Assembly: GCA_963971535.1 (NCBI GenBank) | Contig: OZ020586.1 | Location: forward strand, 78,534,412 to 78,598,411 | Direction: 5' to 3' | Length of the DNA: 64,000 nt | Source: Notolepis coatsorum | Lineage: Eukaryota > Chordata > Actinopteri > Aulopiformes > Paralepididae | Shown here: positions 45,984 through 58,084 of the stretch, piece by piece | Numbering within the stretch: position 1 is the first letter of the stretch | Layout: each line of letters starts with the position of its first letter | Notes under the pieces: model-generated | Told to the model about the DNA's origin: nothing | Database searches by the model: none | What the model saw: only the letters and a program-made list of their open reading frames with translations | Translations under genes and position numbers: made by a program

Positions 45984-46865
45984 GAGATTTGGGATAACAC
46001 TTATAAAAGTAACTTATAAAACCATTATGCACACTACAAAAAATAGCTATTAGGATTATCAATAAAGTAGGATATCTGGAACACACAAACACACTGTCAT
46101 GAAACTCAGGGACCTGACTGAATTCAAGACTGCACAAATCATGTTTAGAGCACGAAACAATTCACTCCCGGGTAACATCCAAATTTTTTTCTGTGATAGA
46201 GAGGGGGGTTCAACAATACAACAATGAAGAGTATGTGCATTTCAGTTTGTGGAGTGAATCTGTGGAATGGTTTGAGTGTGGAATTAAAACAAAGCACAAA
46301 TATAAATTACTTTAAAAAAACATAAAATGATTATATCTCAGAGGTATATGGATGAGGAGGCGTTGTGTTGTCCCTGTCCGGGGGCTAGTGCTCGGCTTTT
46401 CATAATATTTTCTTTTCATAGTGTGGAAATTTGGGTTGTATGAAATGAGTTAATTAATATGAGTGTGAAGGGGGTAGGAATACATACGTTTACACTTCAT
46501 CCTACTCCTTTTCAAACATTACTGTTTTGCTTGTTTGTTTGTATTTTAATCTGTTTATTACTTGTTTAATAATTTTTATTTAATTTGTTTTTAATTTATG
46601 TTCGAAATAAACTCATTCATTCATTCAAGATCAAAATATATTTAAAGGAGGAATACTAACATTATGTGAAATGCGCTTGAATTTCTCCATTGTCGGACAA
46701 GATGAGTCTTTTGTAGAAGCTAGCTTGGCACAAATGAATGGAAACGGATCACTAACGGGACTAGCTGGTCCGTATCGGTTCATTTGTACTAGGCTAGTTT
46801 ACAGCCAGATGGCTTTCTACTATCTGACTCTGGAGTATTTCCCATAATGTTGGCGTGTTTAAGGA

Positions 46866-47087
46866 AGACTGTATGCGCCCGTTTATTTAGTTTTAATGTG
46901 TTTCTTGCACCTTGCTGAGACCTACCTGTGCCGACTATTGCTGTGACAGACGAGGACCACAATGGAAATAAGTCTCTGACTTTATTGTGTGATAATTCCT
47001 CAAACAATGTGATGGTTGTGGCCCAATTGGGTTTTAAATCCTGTGTGTATTTTAACATCCGTCTAAATAAATGCATTCATTCATTCA
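46866..47087 (+). mobile_element. LINE 3' tail shared by all units (C)
   Basis: Same sequence as 7986-8229, ending in AAATGCATTCATTCATTCA. Confidence 0.6.
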
Positions 47088-47088
47088 A

Positions 47089-47220
47089 CTAGGAGGGATA
47101 TGAGGACTGTGTATCTGTAACTACTGTAGGAAGTATATGAGGACTGTATGTGTAACTAGGAGGGATATGAGAACTGTATGTGTAACTAGGAGGGATATGA
47201 GGTCAATGTTAACTAGGAGG
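47089..47220 (+). repeat. Minisatellite upstream of gene C
   Basis: Few units with AACTAGGAGGGATATGAG, as upstream of A and B. Confidence 0.75.
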
Positions 47221-47543
47221 GAAATGTGAAAAGACAAATGCCAATTGCCTTGTGTATTCTTAAACACCTCAAACATGTTCAAATCACCACATTTTACAAA
47301 CGAAACTATGCTAACATTTGAGGTGTAATTTCCTGCCTGAAAGGTCAGCCTGTATAGACAGGATCTTGACCCCATTGACTTTGCATTGGTTTGTGGCTAA
47401 CTATCTGGAGCTAGCATGAAGCTGAGCAAGGATTGTCCCACTAAATAATAATCCTTGGTAAATACAAAATAGGATAGGCTTCCAAAAATCACAACTACCC
47501 CTTTAAGCCTTTCAGATGACATCACTTCCTGGATGAGAGAACA

Positions 47544-47549
47544 CACCTG
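47544..47549 (+). promoter_or_regulatory. Conserved E-box CACCTG in gene C promoter
   Basis: CACCTGTAATTAATGACACC is shared with gene B at the same distance from the ATG. Confidence 0.35.
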
Positions 47550-47724
47550 TAATTAATGACACCCTCCACCAGTTTCCAATTAACTAATTAGACAGAACGG
47601 TAATTGGTTGTCAAACCAGATTGAAAAGGCTGCCAGAAGCTGTCCACCAACAAGCCAGTTTGGTTAGTCTGTTCCAGAGGAGGGAACGTTTCTGACTGGG
47701 AAGCTGCTGCGTCTGACAACAGCT

Positions 47725-50700
47725 ATGGCTGAAGCCATGGAATCTGTCCTGAGGTAACCAAAATCTAAATACTTGTGATTTGTTGTCACCACCACTGAGT
47801 TTATATCTAATCTAAATATGAATGGTTTTGTCTAGGGTGGTGCTGCTGGCTTTGTTAATTACTGGAGGACATCAGGCAAAAGGTTGGTTTACTATATTCT
47901 ATTGTCTTGTTGAAGCTGCATGTCTTGAGGTGTACATTTCAAATGGAGGAAAGCTAATTCACCATAGAAACCTATGCACTTTAATTGGGTCTTATGGTCT
48001 TTGGTGTTATGTGTATTCTTATCGTCATCACATGCTATGAAACCTTCAGTGTGCGGGTAGAAAAAAGACAACTGGAGATTAGGTTTCTATAGAACATAGT
48101 CTAGCTTGATCTGATATTAACCTCGTCTTCAATAGATTACAGAACTCCATCTGAGGCTGAAAATCCTGGAGATGCTAAAGGCCCAGTTTCAAGATATCTG
48201 CCTTACGACCGCAGCTCTAATGTCCATGATGAATCGACGAGCGCTCTCCAGACACCAGTTGGAAGTAGCTCTGGGCCCGACCCTGTTGGCCAGGCCAACA
48301 GCCAAAAGCAGTTGCACATCAACTTTGCGTCTCTAGAAGCCAACCTAGGCAATATCCACAAGTCCCTAGATGCGTTCAGCAATGACTTTGTTGCAAGCTT
48401 CAAACCACTACAGCAGCTGTTTGAGCAGTCTAGTAGCTACAGTAAAAACCAGCCTCTGCAGCCTAGCGACGGCAACCAGTTGCAAAGCAGCTTCAAGTCT
48501 CTAGAAGCCAGCCTAAGCAAAAGCCACAAGTCCAAAACTGCTCTACGCAATGACTTCTTTGATGGCCTGAAACGATCACAGCAGCTATTGCGGCAGTTTG
48601 GCTTACAACAGCAATCTATTTACTGGGACAACCCTGTGGGACAGCAGACATGGGAGCCACAGCGTAGCGACTCTTCGAACAAGCCCAGCTCCCAGGGCAA
48701 GCAGCAGCCAAGCTACCAGGCCAAGCAGCACCCAAGCTATCAGTCTGGCTCCCAGGCCAAGCAGAAGCCCCCAAGCTCCCAGGCCAAGCAGCAGCCAAGC
48801 TACCAGCCCGGCTCCCAGGCCAAGCAGCAGCCAAGCTACCAGCCCGGCTCCCAGGCCAAGCAGCAGCCAAGCTACCAGTCTGGCTCCCAGGCCAAGCAGC
48901 AGCCAAGCTTCCAGCCCGGCTCCCAGGGCAAGCAGCAGCCAAGCTACCAGTCTGGCTCCGAGGCCAAGCAGCAGCCCCCAAGCTCCCAGCCCGGCTCCCA
49001 GGCCAAGCGGCAGCCAAGCTTCCAGGGCAAGCAGCAGCCAAGCTTCCAATCTGGCTCCCAGGGCAAGCAGCAGCCAAGCTTCCAGCCCGGCTCCCAGGCC
49101 AAGCAGCAGCCAAGCTTCCAGCCCGGCTCCCAGGCCAAGCAGCAGCCAAGCTTCCAGCCCGGCTCCCAGGCCAAGCAGCAGCCAAGCTTCCAGCCCGGCT
49201 CCCAGGCCAAGCAGCAGCCAAGCTACCAGTCTGGCTCCGAGGCGCAGCAGCCCCCAAGCTCCCAGCCCGGCTCCCAGGCCAAGCGGCAGCCAAGCTACCA
49301 GTCTGGCTCCCAGGCCAAGCGGCAGCCAAGCCTCCAATCTGGCTCCAAGGACGAGCAGCAGCCAAGCTACCAGTCTGGCTCCGAGGCCGAGCAGCAGCCA
49401 AGCTCCCAGGCTGAGCAGCAGCCAACCTACCAGCGGGGCTCTCAGGATAAGCAGCACCCCAGCTACCAGCCTAACCCCCCGGCCAAGCTGCAGCCCAGCG
49501 CCCAGGCCAAGCTGCACCCAAGCTACCAAGGCACGCAGCAACATGGCTCCCAGGCCAAGCAGCACTCAAGCTACCCGTCTGGCTCCCAGGCCGAGCATCA
49601 GCCAAGCTACCAGTCTGGCTCCCATGCCAAGCAGCACCCAGGCTACCAGGGCAAGCAGCCAAGCTACCAGTCTGGCTCCCAGGCCAAGCAGCACCCCAGC
49701 TACCAGCCTAGCCCCCAGGCCAAGCAGCACCCGGGCACGCAGCAACTGGGCAACCAGCTAAGCTTCCAGTCTGGCTACGAGGTCAAGCAGCAGCAGCCAA
49801 GCTACCAGTCTGGCTCCGAGGCCGAGCAGCAGCCAAGCTACCAGTCTGGCTCCAAGGCCAAGCAGCAGCCAAGCTACCAGCCCAGCCCCCAGGCCAAGCA
49901 GCACCCCAGCTACCAGCCTAGCCCCCAGGCCAAGCAGCACCCGGGCACGCAGCAACTGGGCAACCAGCTAAGCTTCCAATCTGGCTACGAGGTCAAGCAG
50001 CAGCCCCCAAGCTACCAGCCTAGCCCCCAGGCCAAGCAGCACCCCAGCTACCAGCCTGACTCCCAGGCCAACCAGCACCCAGGCTTCCAGGGCAAGCAGC
50101 AGCCAAGCTTCCAATCTGGCTCCCAGGCCAAGCAGCAGCCAAGCTTCCAATCTGGCTCCCAGGCCAAGCAGCAGCCAAGCTTCCAGCCCGGCTCCCAGGC
50201 CAAGCAGCAGCCAAGCTACCAGTCTGGCTCCCAGGCCCAGCAGCAGCCAAGCTACCAGTCTGGCTCTCAGGCCGAGCAGCAGCCAAGCTTCCAATCTGGC
50301 TCCCAGGCCAAGCGGCAGCCAAGCTTCCAGCCCGGCTCCCAGGCCAAGCAGCAGCCAAGCTACCAGTCTGGCTCCCAGGCCAAGCAGCAGCCAAGCTACC
50401 AGTCTGGCTCCCAGGCCAAGCAGCAGCCCCCAAGCTCCCAGCCCGGCTCTCAGGCCAAGCAGCAGCCAAGCTTCCAATCTGGCTCCAAGGACGAGCAGCA
50501 GCCAAGCTACCAGTCTGGCTCCGAGGCCGAGCAGCAGCCAACCTACCAGCGGGGCTCTCAGGATAAGCAGCACCCCAGCTACCAGCCTAACCCCCCGGCC
50601 AAGCTGCACCCAAGCTACCAAGGCACGCAGCAACAGGGCTCCCAGGCCAAGCGGCACCCAAGCTACCAAGGCACGCAGCAACATGGCTCCCAGGCCAAGC

Positions 50701-53700
50701 AGCACTCAAGCTACCCGTCTGGCTCCCAGGCCGAGCATCAGCCAAGCTACCAGTCTGGCTCCCAGGCCAAGCAGCACCCCAGCTACCAGCCTAGCCCCCA
50801 GGCCAAGCAGCACCCGGGCACGCAGCAACTGGGCAACCAGCTAAGCTTCCAATCTGGCTCCGAGGCCAAGCAGCAGCCAAGCTACCAGTCTGGCTCCCAG
50901 GCCAAGCAGCAGCCAAGCTACCAGTCTGGCTCCCAGGCCAAGCAGCAGCCCCCAAGCTCCCAGCCCGGCTCCCAGGCCAAGCGGCAGCCAAGCTTCCAGG
51001 GCAAGCAGCAGCCAAGCGTCCAGCCCGTCTCCCAGGCCAAGCAGCAGCCAAGCTACCAGTCTGGCTCCCAGGCCAAGCAGCAGCCAAGCTACCGGGGCAA
51101 GCAGCAGCCAAGCTACCAGTCTGGCTCCGAGGTCAAGCAGCAGCCCCCAAGCTCCCAGCCCGGCTCCCAGGCCAAGCGGCAGCCAAGCTTCCAGGGCAAG
51201 CAGCAGCCAAGCTCCCAGTCTGGCTCCCAGGCCAAGCAGCAGCCAAGCTACCAGTCTGGCTCCCAGGCCAAGCAGCAGCCAAGCTACCAGTCTGGCTCTG
51301 AGGCCGAGCAGCAGCCAAGCTACCAGCCCAGCCCCCAGGCCAAGCAGCACCCCAGCTACCGGCCTAGCCCCCAGGCCAAGCAGCACCCCAGCTACCAGCC
51401 TGACTCCCAGGCCAACCAGCACCCAGGCTTCCAGGGCAAGCAGCAGCCAAGCTTCCAATCTGGCTCCCAGGCCCAGCAGCAGCCAAGCTTCCAATCTGGC
51501 TCCCAGGCCAAGCAGCAGCCAAGCTACCAGTCTGGCTCCCAGGCCCAGCAGCAGCCAAGCTTCCAATCTGGCTCCCAGGCCAAGCAGCAGCCAAGCTACC
51601 AGTCTGGCTCCCAGGCCAAGCAGCAGCCAAGCTACCAATCTGGCTCCAAGGACGAGCAGCAGCCAAGCTACCAGTCTGGCTCCGAGGCCGAGCAGCAGCC
51701 AACCTACCAGCGGGGCTCTCAGGATAAGCAGCACCCCAGCTACCAGCCTAACCCCCCGGCCAAGCTGCAGCCCAGCGCCCAGGCCAAGCTGCACCCAAGC
51801 TACCAAGGCACGCAGCAACAGGGCTCCCAGGCCAAGCGGCACCCAAGCTACCAAGGCACGCAGCAACATGGCTCCCAGTTCAAGCAGCACTCAAGCTACC
51901 CGTCTGGCTCCCAGGCCGAGCATCAGCCAAGCTACCAGTCTGGCTCCCAGGCCAAGCAGCACCCAGGCTACCAGGGCAAGCAGCCAAGCTACCAGTCTGG
52001 CTCCCAGGCCAAGCAGCACCCCAGCTACCAGCCTAGCCCCCAGGCCAAGCAGCAGCCAAGCTACCAGTCTGGCTCCCAGGCCGAGCAGCAGCCAAGCTAC
52101 CAGTCTGGCTCCCAGGCCGAGCAGCAGCCAAGCTACGAGGGCAAACAGCAGCCAAGCTACCAGTCTGGCTCTGAGGCCGAGCAGCAGCCAAGCTACCAGT
52201 CTGGCTCTGAGGCCGAGCAGCAGCCAAGCTACCAGTCTGGCTCCGAGACCGAGCAGCAGCCAAGCTACCAGCCCAGCCCCCAGGCCAAGCAGCACCCCAG
52301 CTACCAGCCTGACTCCCAGGCCAACCAGCACCCAGGCTTCCAGGGCAAGCAGCAGCCAAGCTTCCAATCTGGCTCCCAGGCCAAGCAGCAGCCAAGCTAC
52401 CAGTCTGGCTCCCAGGCCCAGCAGCAGCCAAGCTTCCAATCTGGCTCCCAGGCCAAGCAGCAGCCAAGCTACCAGTCTGGCTCCCAGGCCAAGCAGCAGC
52501 CAAGCTTCCAATCTGGCTCCAAGGACGAGCAGCAGCCAAGCTACCAGTCTGGCTCCGAGGCCAAGCAGCAGCCAACCTACCAGCGGGGCTCTCAGGATAA
52601 GCAGCACCCCAGCTACCAGCCTAACCCCCCGGCCAAGCTGCAGCCCAGCGCCCAGGCCAAGCTGCACCCAAGCTACCAAGGCACGCAGCAACAGGGCTCC
52701 CAGGCCAAGCGGCACCCAAGCTACCAAGGCACGCAGCAACATGGCTCCCAGACCAAGCAGCACTCAAGCTACCCGTCTGGCTCCCAGGCCGAGCATCAGC
52801 CAAGCTACCAGTCTGACTCCCAGGCCAAGCAGCACCCAGGCTACCAGGGCAAGCAGCCAAGCTACCAGTCTGGCTCCCAGGCCAAGCAGCACCCCAGCTA
52901 CCAGCCTAGCCCCCAGGCCAAGCAGCACCCGGGCACGCAGCAACTGGGCAACCAGCTAAGCTTCCAATCTGGCTCCGAGGCCAAGCAGCAGCCAAGCTAC
53001 CAGTCTGGCTCCCAGGCCAAGCAGCAGCCAAGCTACCAGTCTGGCTCCCAGGCCAAGCAGCAGCCCCCAAGCTCCCAGGCCAAGCAGCAGCCCGTCTTCC
53101 AGGGCAAGCAGCAGCCAAGCGTCCAGCCCGTCTCCCAGGCCAAGCAGCAGCCAAGCGTCCAGCCCGGCTCCCAGGCGAAGCAGCAGCCAAGCTACCAGTC
53201 TGGCTCCCAGGCCAAGCAGCAGCCAAGCTACCGGGGCAAGCAGCAGCCAAGCTACCAGTCTGGCTCCGAGGTAAAGCAGCAGCCCCCAAGCTCCCAGCCC
53301 GGCTCCCAGGCCAAGCGGCAGCCAAGCCACCAGTCTGGCTCCGAGGCAGAGCAGCAGCCAAGCCACCAGTCCGGCTCTCAGGCCGAGCAGCAGCCAAGCT
53401 CCCAGGCAGAGCAGCAGCCAACCTACCAGCGGGGCTCCCAGGATAAGCGGCACCCCAGCTACCAGCCTAACTCCCCGGCCAAGCAGCAGCCCAGCACCCA
53501 GGCCAACCAGCACCCAGGCTACCAGGCCAAGCAGCAGCCAAGCTACCAGTCTGGCTCCAAGGCCAAGCAGCAGCCAAGCTACCAGCCCAGCCACCAGGCC
53601 AAGCAGCACCCCAGCTACCAGCCTAGCCCCCAGGCCAAGCAGCACCCCAGCTACCAGCCTGACTCCCAGGCCGAGCAGCAGCCAAGCTACCAGTCTGGCT

Positions 53701-56697
53701 CCCAGGCCGAGCAGCAGCCAAGCTACCAGTCTGGCTCTCAGGCCGAGCAGCAGCCAAGCTACCAGTCTGGCTCCCAGGCCGAGCAGCAGCCAAGCTACCA
53801 GTCTGGCTCCCAGGCCGAGCAGCAGCCAAGCTACCAGTCTGGCTCCCGGGCAGAGCAGCAGCCAAGCTACCAGTCTGGCTCCCGGGCCGAGCAGCAGCCA
53901 AGCTACCAGTCTGGCTCCCAGGCCGAGCAGCAGCCAAGCTACCAGTCTGGCTCCCAGGCCGAGCAGCAGCCAAGCTACCAGTCTGGCTCCCAGGCCGAGC
54001 AGCAGCCAAGCTACCAGTCTGGCTCCCAGGCCGAGCAGCAGCCAAGCTACCAGTCTGGCTCCCAGGCCGAGCAGCAGCCAAGCTACCAGTCTGGCTCCCA
54101 GGCCGAGCAGCAGCCAAGCTACCAGTCTGGCTCCCAGGCCGAGCAGCAGCCAAGCTACCAGTCTGGCTCCCAGGCCGAGCAGCAGCCAAGCTACCAGTCT
54201 GGCTCCCAGGCCGAGCAGCAGCCAAGCTACCAGTCTGGCTCCCAGGCCGAGCAGCAGCCAAGCTACCAGTCCGGCTCTCAGGCCGAGCAGCAGCCAACCT
54301 ACCAGCGGGGCTCCCAGGATAAGCAGCACCCCAGCTACCAGGCCAAGCTGCACCCAAGCTACCAAGGCACGCAGCAACGGGGCTCCCAGGCCAAGCAGCA
54401 CTCAAGCTACCAGTCTGGCTCCCAGGCCGAGCATCTGCCAAGCTACCAGTCTGGCTCCCAGGCCAAGCAGCACCCCAGCTACCAGCCTAGCCCCCAGGCC
54501 AAGCGGCACCCGGGCACGCAGCAACTGGGCAACCAGCTAAGCTTCCAATCTGGCTCCCAGGCAAAGCGGCAGCCAAGCTACCAGTCTGGATCCCAGGCCA
54601 AGCAGCAGCCAAGCTCCCAGGGCAAGCAGCAGCCAAGCTTCCAATCTGGCTCCCAGGGCAAGCAGCAGCCAAGCTTCCAGCCCGGCTCCCAGGCCAAGCA
54701 GCAGCCAAGCTCCCAGGGCAAGCGGCAGCCAAGCTACCAGTCTGGCTCCCAGGGCAAGCAGCAGCCAAGCTTCCAGCCCGGCTCCCAGGCCAAGCAGCAG
54801 CCAAGCTTCCAGGGCAAGCAGCAGCCAAGCTACCAGTCTGGCTCCCAGGCCAAGCAGCAGCCAAGCTACCAGTCTGGCTCCCAGGCCAAGCAGCAGCCAA
54901 GCTACCAGTCTGGCTCCCAGGCCAAGCAGCAGCCAAGCTACCAGTCTGGCTCCCAGGCCAAGCAGCAGCCAAGCTACCAGCCTGGCGTCCAGGCCAAGCA
55001 GCACCCCAGCTACCAGCCTAGCCCCCAGGCCAAGCGGCACCCAAGCTACCAAGGCACGCAGCAACAGGGCTCCCAGGCCAAGCGGCACCCAAGCTACCAG
55101 TCTGGCTCCCAGGCAAACCAGCACCCAGGCTACCAGGGCAAGCAGCCAAGCTACCAGTCTGGCCCCCAGGCCAAGCAGCACCCCAGCTACCAGCCTAGCC
55201 CCCAGGCCAAGCAGCACCCGGGCACGCAGCAACTGGGCAACCAGCTAAGCTTCCAATCTGGCTCCCAGGCCAATCGGCACCCAAGCTACCTGTCCGGCTC
55301 CGAGGCCAAGCAGCAGCCAAGCTCCCAGGCCAAGCAGCAGCCCCCAAGCTCCCAGCCCGGCGCCCAGGCCAACCAGCACCCAGGCTACCAGGGCAAGTGG
55401 CAGCCAAGCTACCAGTCTGGCTCCAAGGCCAAGCAGCATCCAAGCTCCCAGGCCGAGCAGCAGCCAACCTACCAGTGGGGCTCCCAGGATAAGCAGCACC
55501 CCAGCTACCAGCCTAGCCCCCCGGCCAAGCAGCAGCCCACCGCCCAGGCCAACCAGCAGCCAAGCTACCAGTCTGGCTCCAAGGCCAAGCAGCAGCCCAG
55601 CTCCCAGGCCAAGCAGCACCCCAGCTACCAGCCTAGCCCCCAGGCCAAGCTGCAGCCAAGCTACCAAGGCACACAGCAACAGGGCTCCCAGGCCAAGCAG
55701 CACCCCAGCTACCAGCCTAGCCCCCAGGCCAAGCAGCACCCGGGCACGCAGCAACTGGGCAACCAGCCAAGCTTCCAATCTGGCTCCCAGGCCAAGCGGC
55801 ACTCAAGCTACCCGTCTGGCTCCCAGGCCAAGCAGCAGCCAAGCTACCAGTCCAGCTCCCAGGCCAATCAGCACCCCAGCTACCAGCCTGGCTCCCAGGC
55901 CAAGCGGCACCCCAGCTACCAGCCTAGCCTCCAGGCCAAGCAGCTGCCAAGCTACCAGGGCACGCAGCAACAGCCAAGCTTCCCATCGGGCTCCCAAGCC
56001 GAGCAGCAGCCAAGCTACCAGGCCAAGCAGCAGCCAAGCTTCCAATCTGGCTCCCAGGCAAAGCAGCAGCCAAGCTACCAGCCCAGCCCCCAGGCCAAGC
56101 AGCAGCCAAGCTTCCAATCTGGCTCCCAGGCAAAGCAGCAGCCAAGCTACCAGGGCACGCAGCAACAGGGCTCCCAGGCCAAGCATCAGCGTGGCTTCCA
56201 GGCCAACCAGCACCCAGGCTACCAGGGCACGCAGCAACAGGGCAACCAGCCAAGCTTTCAATCTGGCCCCCAGGCCGAGCAGCAGCCAAGCTACCAGCGT
56301 GGCTCCCAGGGCATGCAGCAACATGGCAACCAGCCAAGCTACCAGGCCAAGCAGCACCCAAGCTACCAGGCCAAGCAGCACCCCAGCTACCAGCCCGGCT
56401 CCCAGGCCAAGCAGCAGCCACAGTCTAGCTACCAGCATCCAGGTTCCTCCAGCTTCTATGGTTCTTATCCCATATCTACCCAGACTGTAGATGCAGCAAG
56501 TAACGAGGATGCAGATTGGTGAGTTTAACTTGTTTCACTCATGTCTAGGGTCACTGCTAAGACTAATGGTACAATGACTTACTTGCTAGAGTTATGTCTC
56601 ATTCCCTCTTTGATTCCACAGCTATAGAAGGCCTAAAGGAGTTGGCAATGATTCTCACCAGCCAGGGCATGGATATGACTCCACCAGCAGCGACTAA
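47725..56697 (+). CDS. Gene C: giant secreted QSYP-repeat protein, 2844 aa
   Basis: Same five-exon plan as gene B: coding 47725-47753, 47836-47882, 48136-56518 and 56622-56697 (TAA at 56695), exon 4 ending at 56706, exon 5 from 56809. The signal peptide equals that of B. The N-terminal domain keeps both 32-residue motifs with small changes (FASLEANLGNIHKS, FKSLEASLSKSHKS). The repeats differ in flavour: mostly PSYQSGSQAKQQ and PSYQSGSQAEQQ, with a very uniform block at 53660-54296 and larger repeating segments upstream. The shifted exon 3 donor makes the junction codon TGC, giving the protein's only cysteine (DADCYRRPKG) where B has Gly. Family not recognised; probable secreted structural or adhesive protein. 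Confidence 0.85.
49400..53500 (+). repeat. Higher-order repeats in exon 3 of gene C
   Basis: The marker CTAACCCCCCGGCCAAGCTG (PNPPAKL) lies at 49471, 50587, 51748 and 52621, spaced 1116, 1161 and 873 bp. A related CTAACTCCCCGGCCAAGC follows at 53467. All spacings are multiples of 3. The segments between markers repeat the same order of unit variants (TYQRGSQDKQHPSYQPN, then GTQQHGSQAKQHSSYPSGS), so blocks of about 1 kb were duplicated as wholes. Confidence 0.8.
53660..54296 (+). repeat. Homogeneous 36-bp tandem array in gene C
   Basis: About 17-18 consecutive 36-bp units encode PSYQSGSQAEQQ. Only scattered substitutions occur (two units have SGSRAEQQ). It is the most uniform part of the three genes and the likeliest site of current length change. 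Confidence 0.85.
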
Positions 56698-57308
56698 GGG
56701 TAGAAGGTGGGTTTTACTCAGAATTGCCAGCAGACTAACTGCTTCAAATGTTCTGCATGTAGATTCCATTGAGCTGTTATGACTGAAACATTGCATTTCT
56801 CATTTCAGATGCTATAACTAGATGATGGGTCTTGGTGAATTTCAATCTTGCTTGGCGTCATCCTAATTTGTATTCGTACATGGAATTGTTAGTCAGTGTC
56901 TCTTCAGTATAGTTCACTTAATATGATCCACTAAATTACATGGCCGAAAGGAACGTGAATAACTCTTATTGTACCTGCCCCTACACTCATACAGTAGACT
57001 GTTCATAGTGCAATGTTTAGCAAACCAATAACTGTACATATTTTGCAGAAATAAACATCAATACAATTAAATGAACATAAATACATTTTGTGCATCAGTT
57101 AAATTGCATATTTACTGAGGTTAGTTCATTTATATACACTTATCTATATATTTATAGTACTCTGTTCTATTATATAATGTAGTTGTATTTTTTATTTTGT
57201 ATAACTAAATCATATTTATATTGGTATACAATATTTTTATATATCTGTTAAGCTCCTATATACTGTTATGCTATACTGTCTTTAACTTTTCTTTGTCAAT
57301 GGAAATTA

Positions 57309-57314
57309 AATAAA
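57309..57314 (+). terminator. Probable polyadenylation signal, gene C
   Basis: AATAAA in TTAAATAAAAATTAC, followed by TTTTACCCAACTTCTTGG, which also follows the A and B signals. The C exon 5 appears about 430 bp longer because AT-rich sequence lies between 56870 and 57300. Other AATAAA words, for example near 57049, could be used as well. Confidence 0.55.
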
Positions 57315-57335
57315 AATTACTTTTACCCAACTTCT

Positions 57336-58084
57336 TGGTTTTGTATTCCTAGCACTATTTGGGCAACTTTACACAATTCCTGTTAGTCTATTGAAGACAT
57401 TTGTAAGGTTTTTTCAAAAAAATGCATTGTTTTATATTTCTAATAAGAGTACTCAAAACCATCATTTTTCAGCCTCAAGAAATCAGGCTGTTATGGCCTG
57501 GCTCCGCCCATAAGCACTGAGTGACAGTGCCACACAGTCTGCACTGGTGGAGGGAGGGAGGGGGGGGAAGAGAGAGAGGGAGGGGGTGGGAGAGAGGGAG
57601 AAAAAAAAGCTTGTGGTTTTTTTTTTTCTTTCAATCTCCCGTTTGCGTGTGTGGCGCGCTGCAGGTCCCCCCCCCCCCCAAGTGCTCTCTATCTCTCTCT
57701 CTCTCCCCATGCAGCGTATGAGGAAATGGTTTCGCTGTGTACAGTCAGTCTAGGTAGAATGGGGGCGGGGGCGGGCGTGTATGACGCGTATTGGCCGTTC
57801 AAAAAAAATATGACCTGATTTACTAGAGGACGAAAGGGGCTGGGCTGAATCTGAGCAATCCGCCAATATGGTATTTAGACCCTAAACACATTGATACGAA
57901 CTCCTATTACTATAATACAATGCTAGAGACTGAAAAATGACATTTATAATACATAGCCCCTTTAATGATTTTACCACATGATTTGTGTTGTAACCCTATT
58001 GGTAGCCAAATGTCTTAACCATAGTGTGCACATTTCAGACTTCAACTTGTAGGGGAAAATAGTTCAGTGAATTATAAATAAACG
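57336..58084. other. C-specific insertion, probable TTAA-type element
   Basis: In unit A the gene-end sequence runs directly through CTTAATGATTTTACC. In unit C about 600 bp intervenes, ending CATAGCCCC then TTAA (57962-57965) and TGATTTTACC, like the end of a TTAA-target element. The left border is unclear. It includes a GA/G-rich tract (57545-57610) and T- and C-runs. No gene. Confidence 0.5.

Larger units (their letters stand above)
39210..46625 (+). mobile_element. Fossil L2/CR1-like LINE of unit B, with nested insertions
   Basis: Same LINE as at 16590-18366, with pieces at about 39210-39909, 40410-40581, 45061-45408 and 45984-46625. Visible parts include HLTNYRPVS (about 39640), GLPQGSVLGPLFILYIKDIC (about 40480) and the ATTCATTCATTCA tail. 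It is split by a SINE (39917-40399), a Ty3/Gypsy element (40582-45060) and an L1 piece (45409-45983), all absent from the A copy. Inactive. Confidence 0.8.

Noticed and set aside
53660-54296. CRISPR-like array of 36-bp repeats
   Set aside because: There are no spacers. The repeats are head-to-tail coding units in an animal gene.
48603-54401. Hydrophobic LLLGLGARLVAW-type frames as membrane proteins
   Set aside because: The pattern comes from the sense words CAGGCCAAGCAGC read backwards. No independent evidence supports translation.
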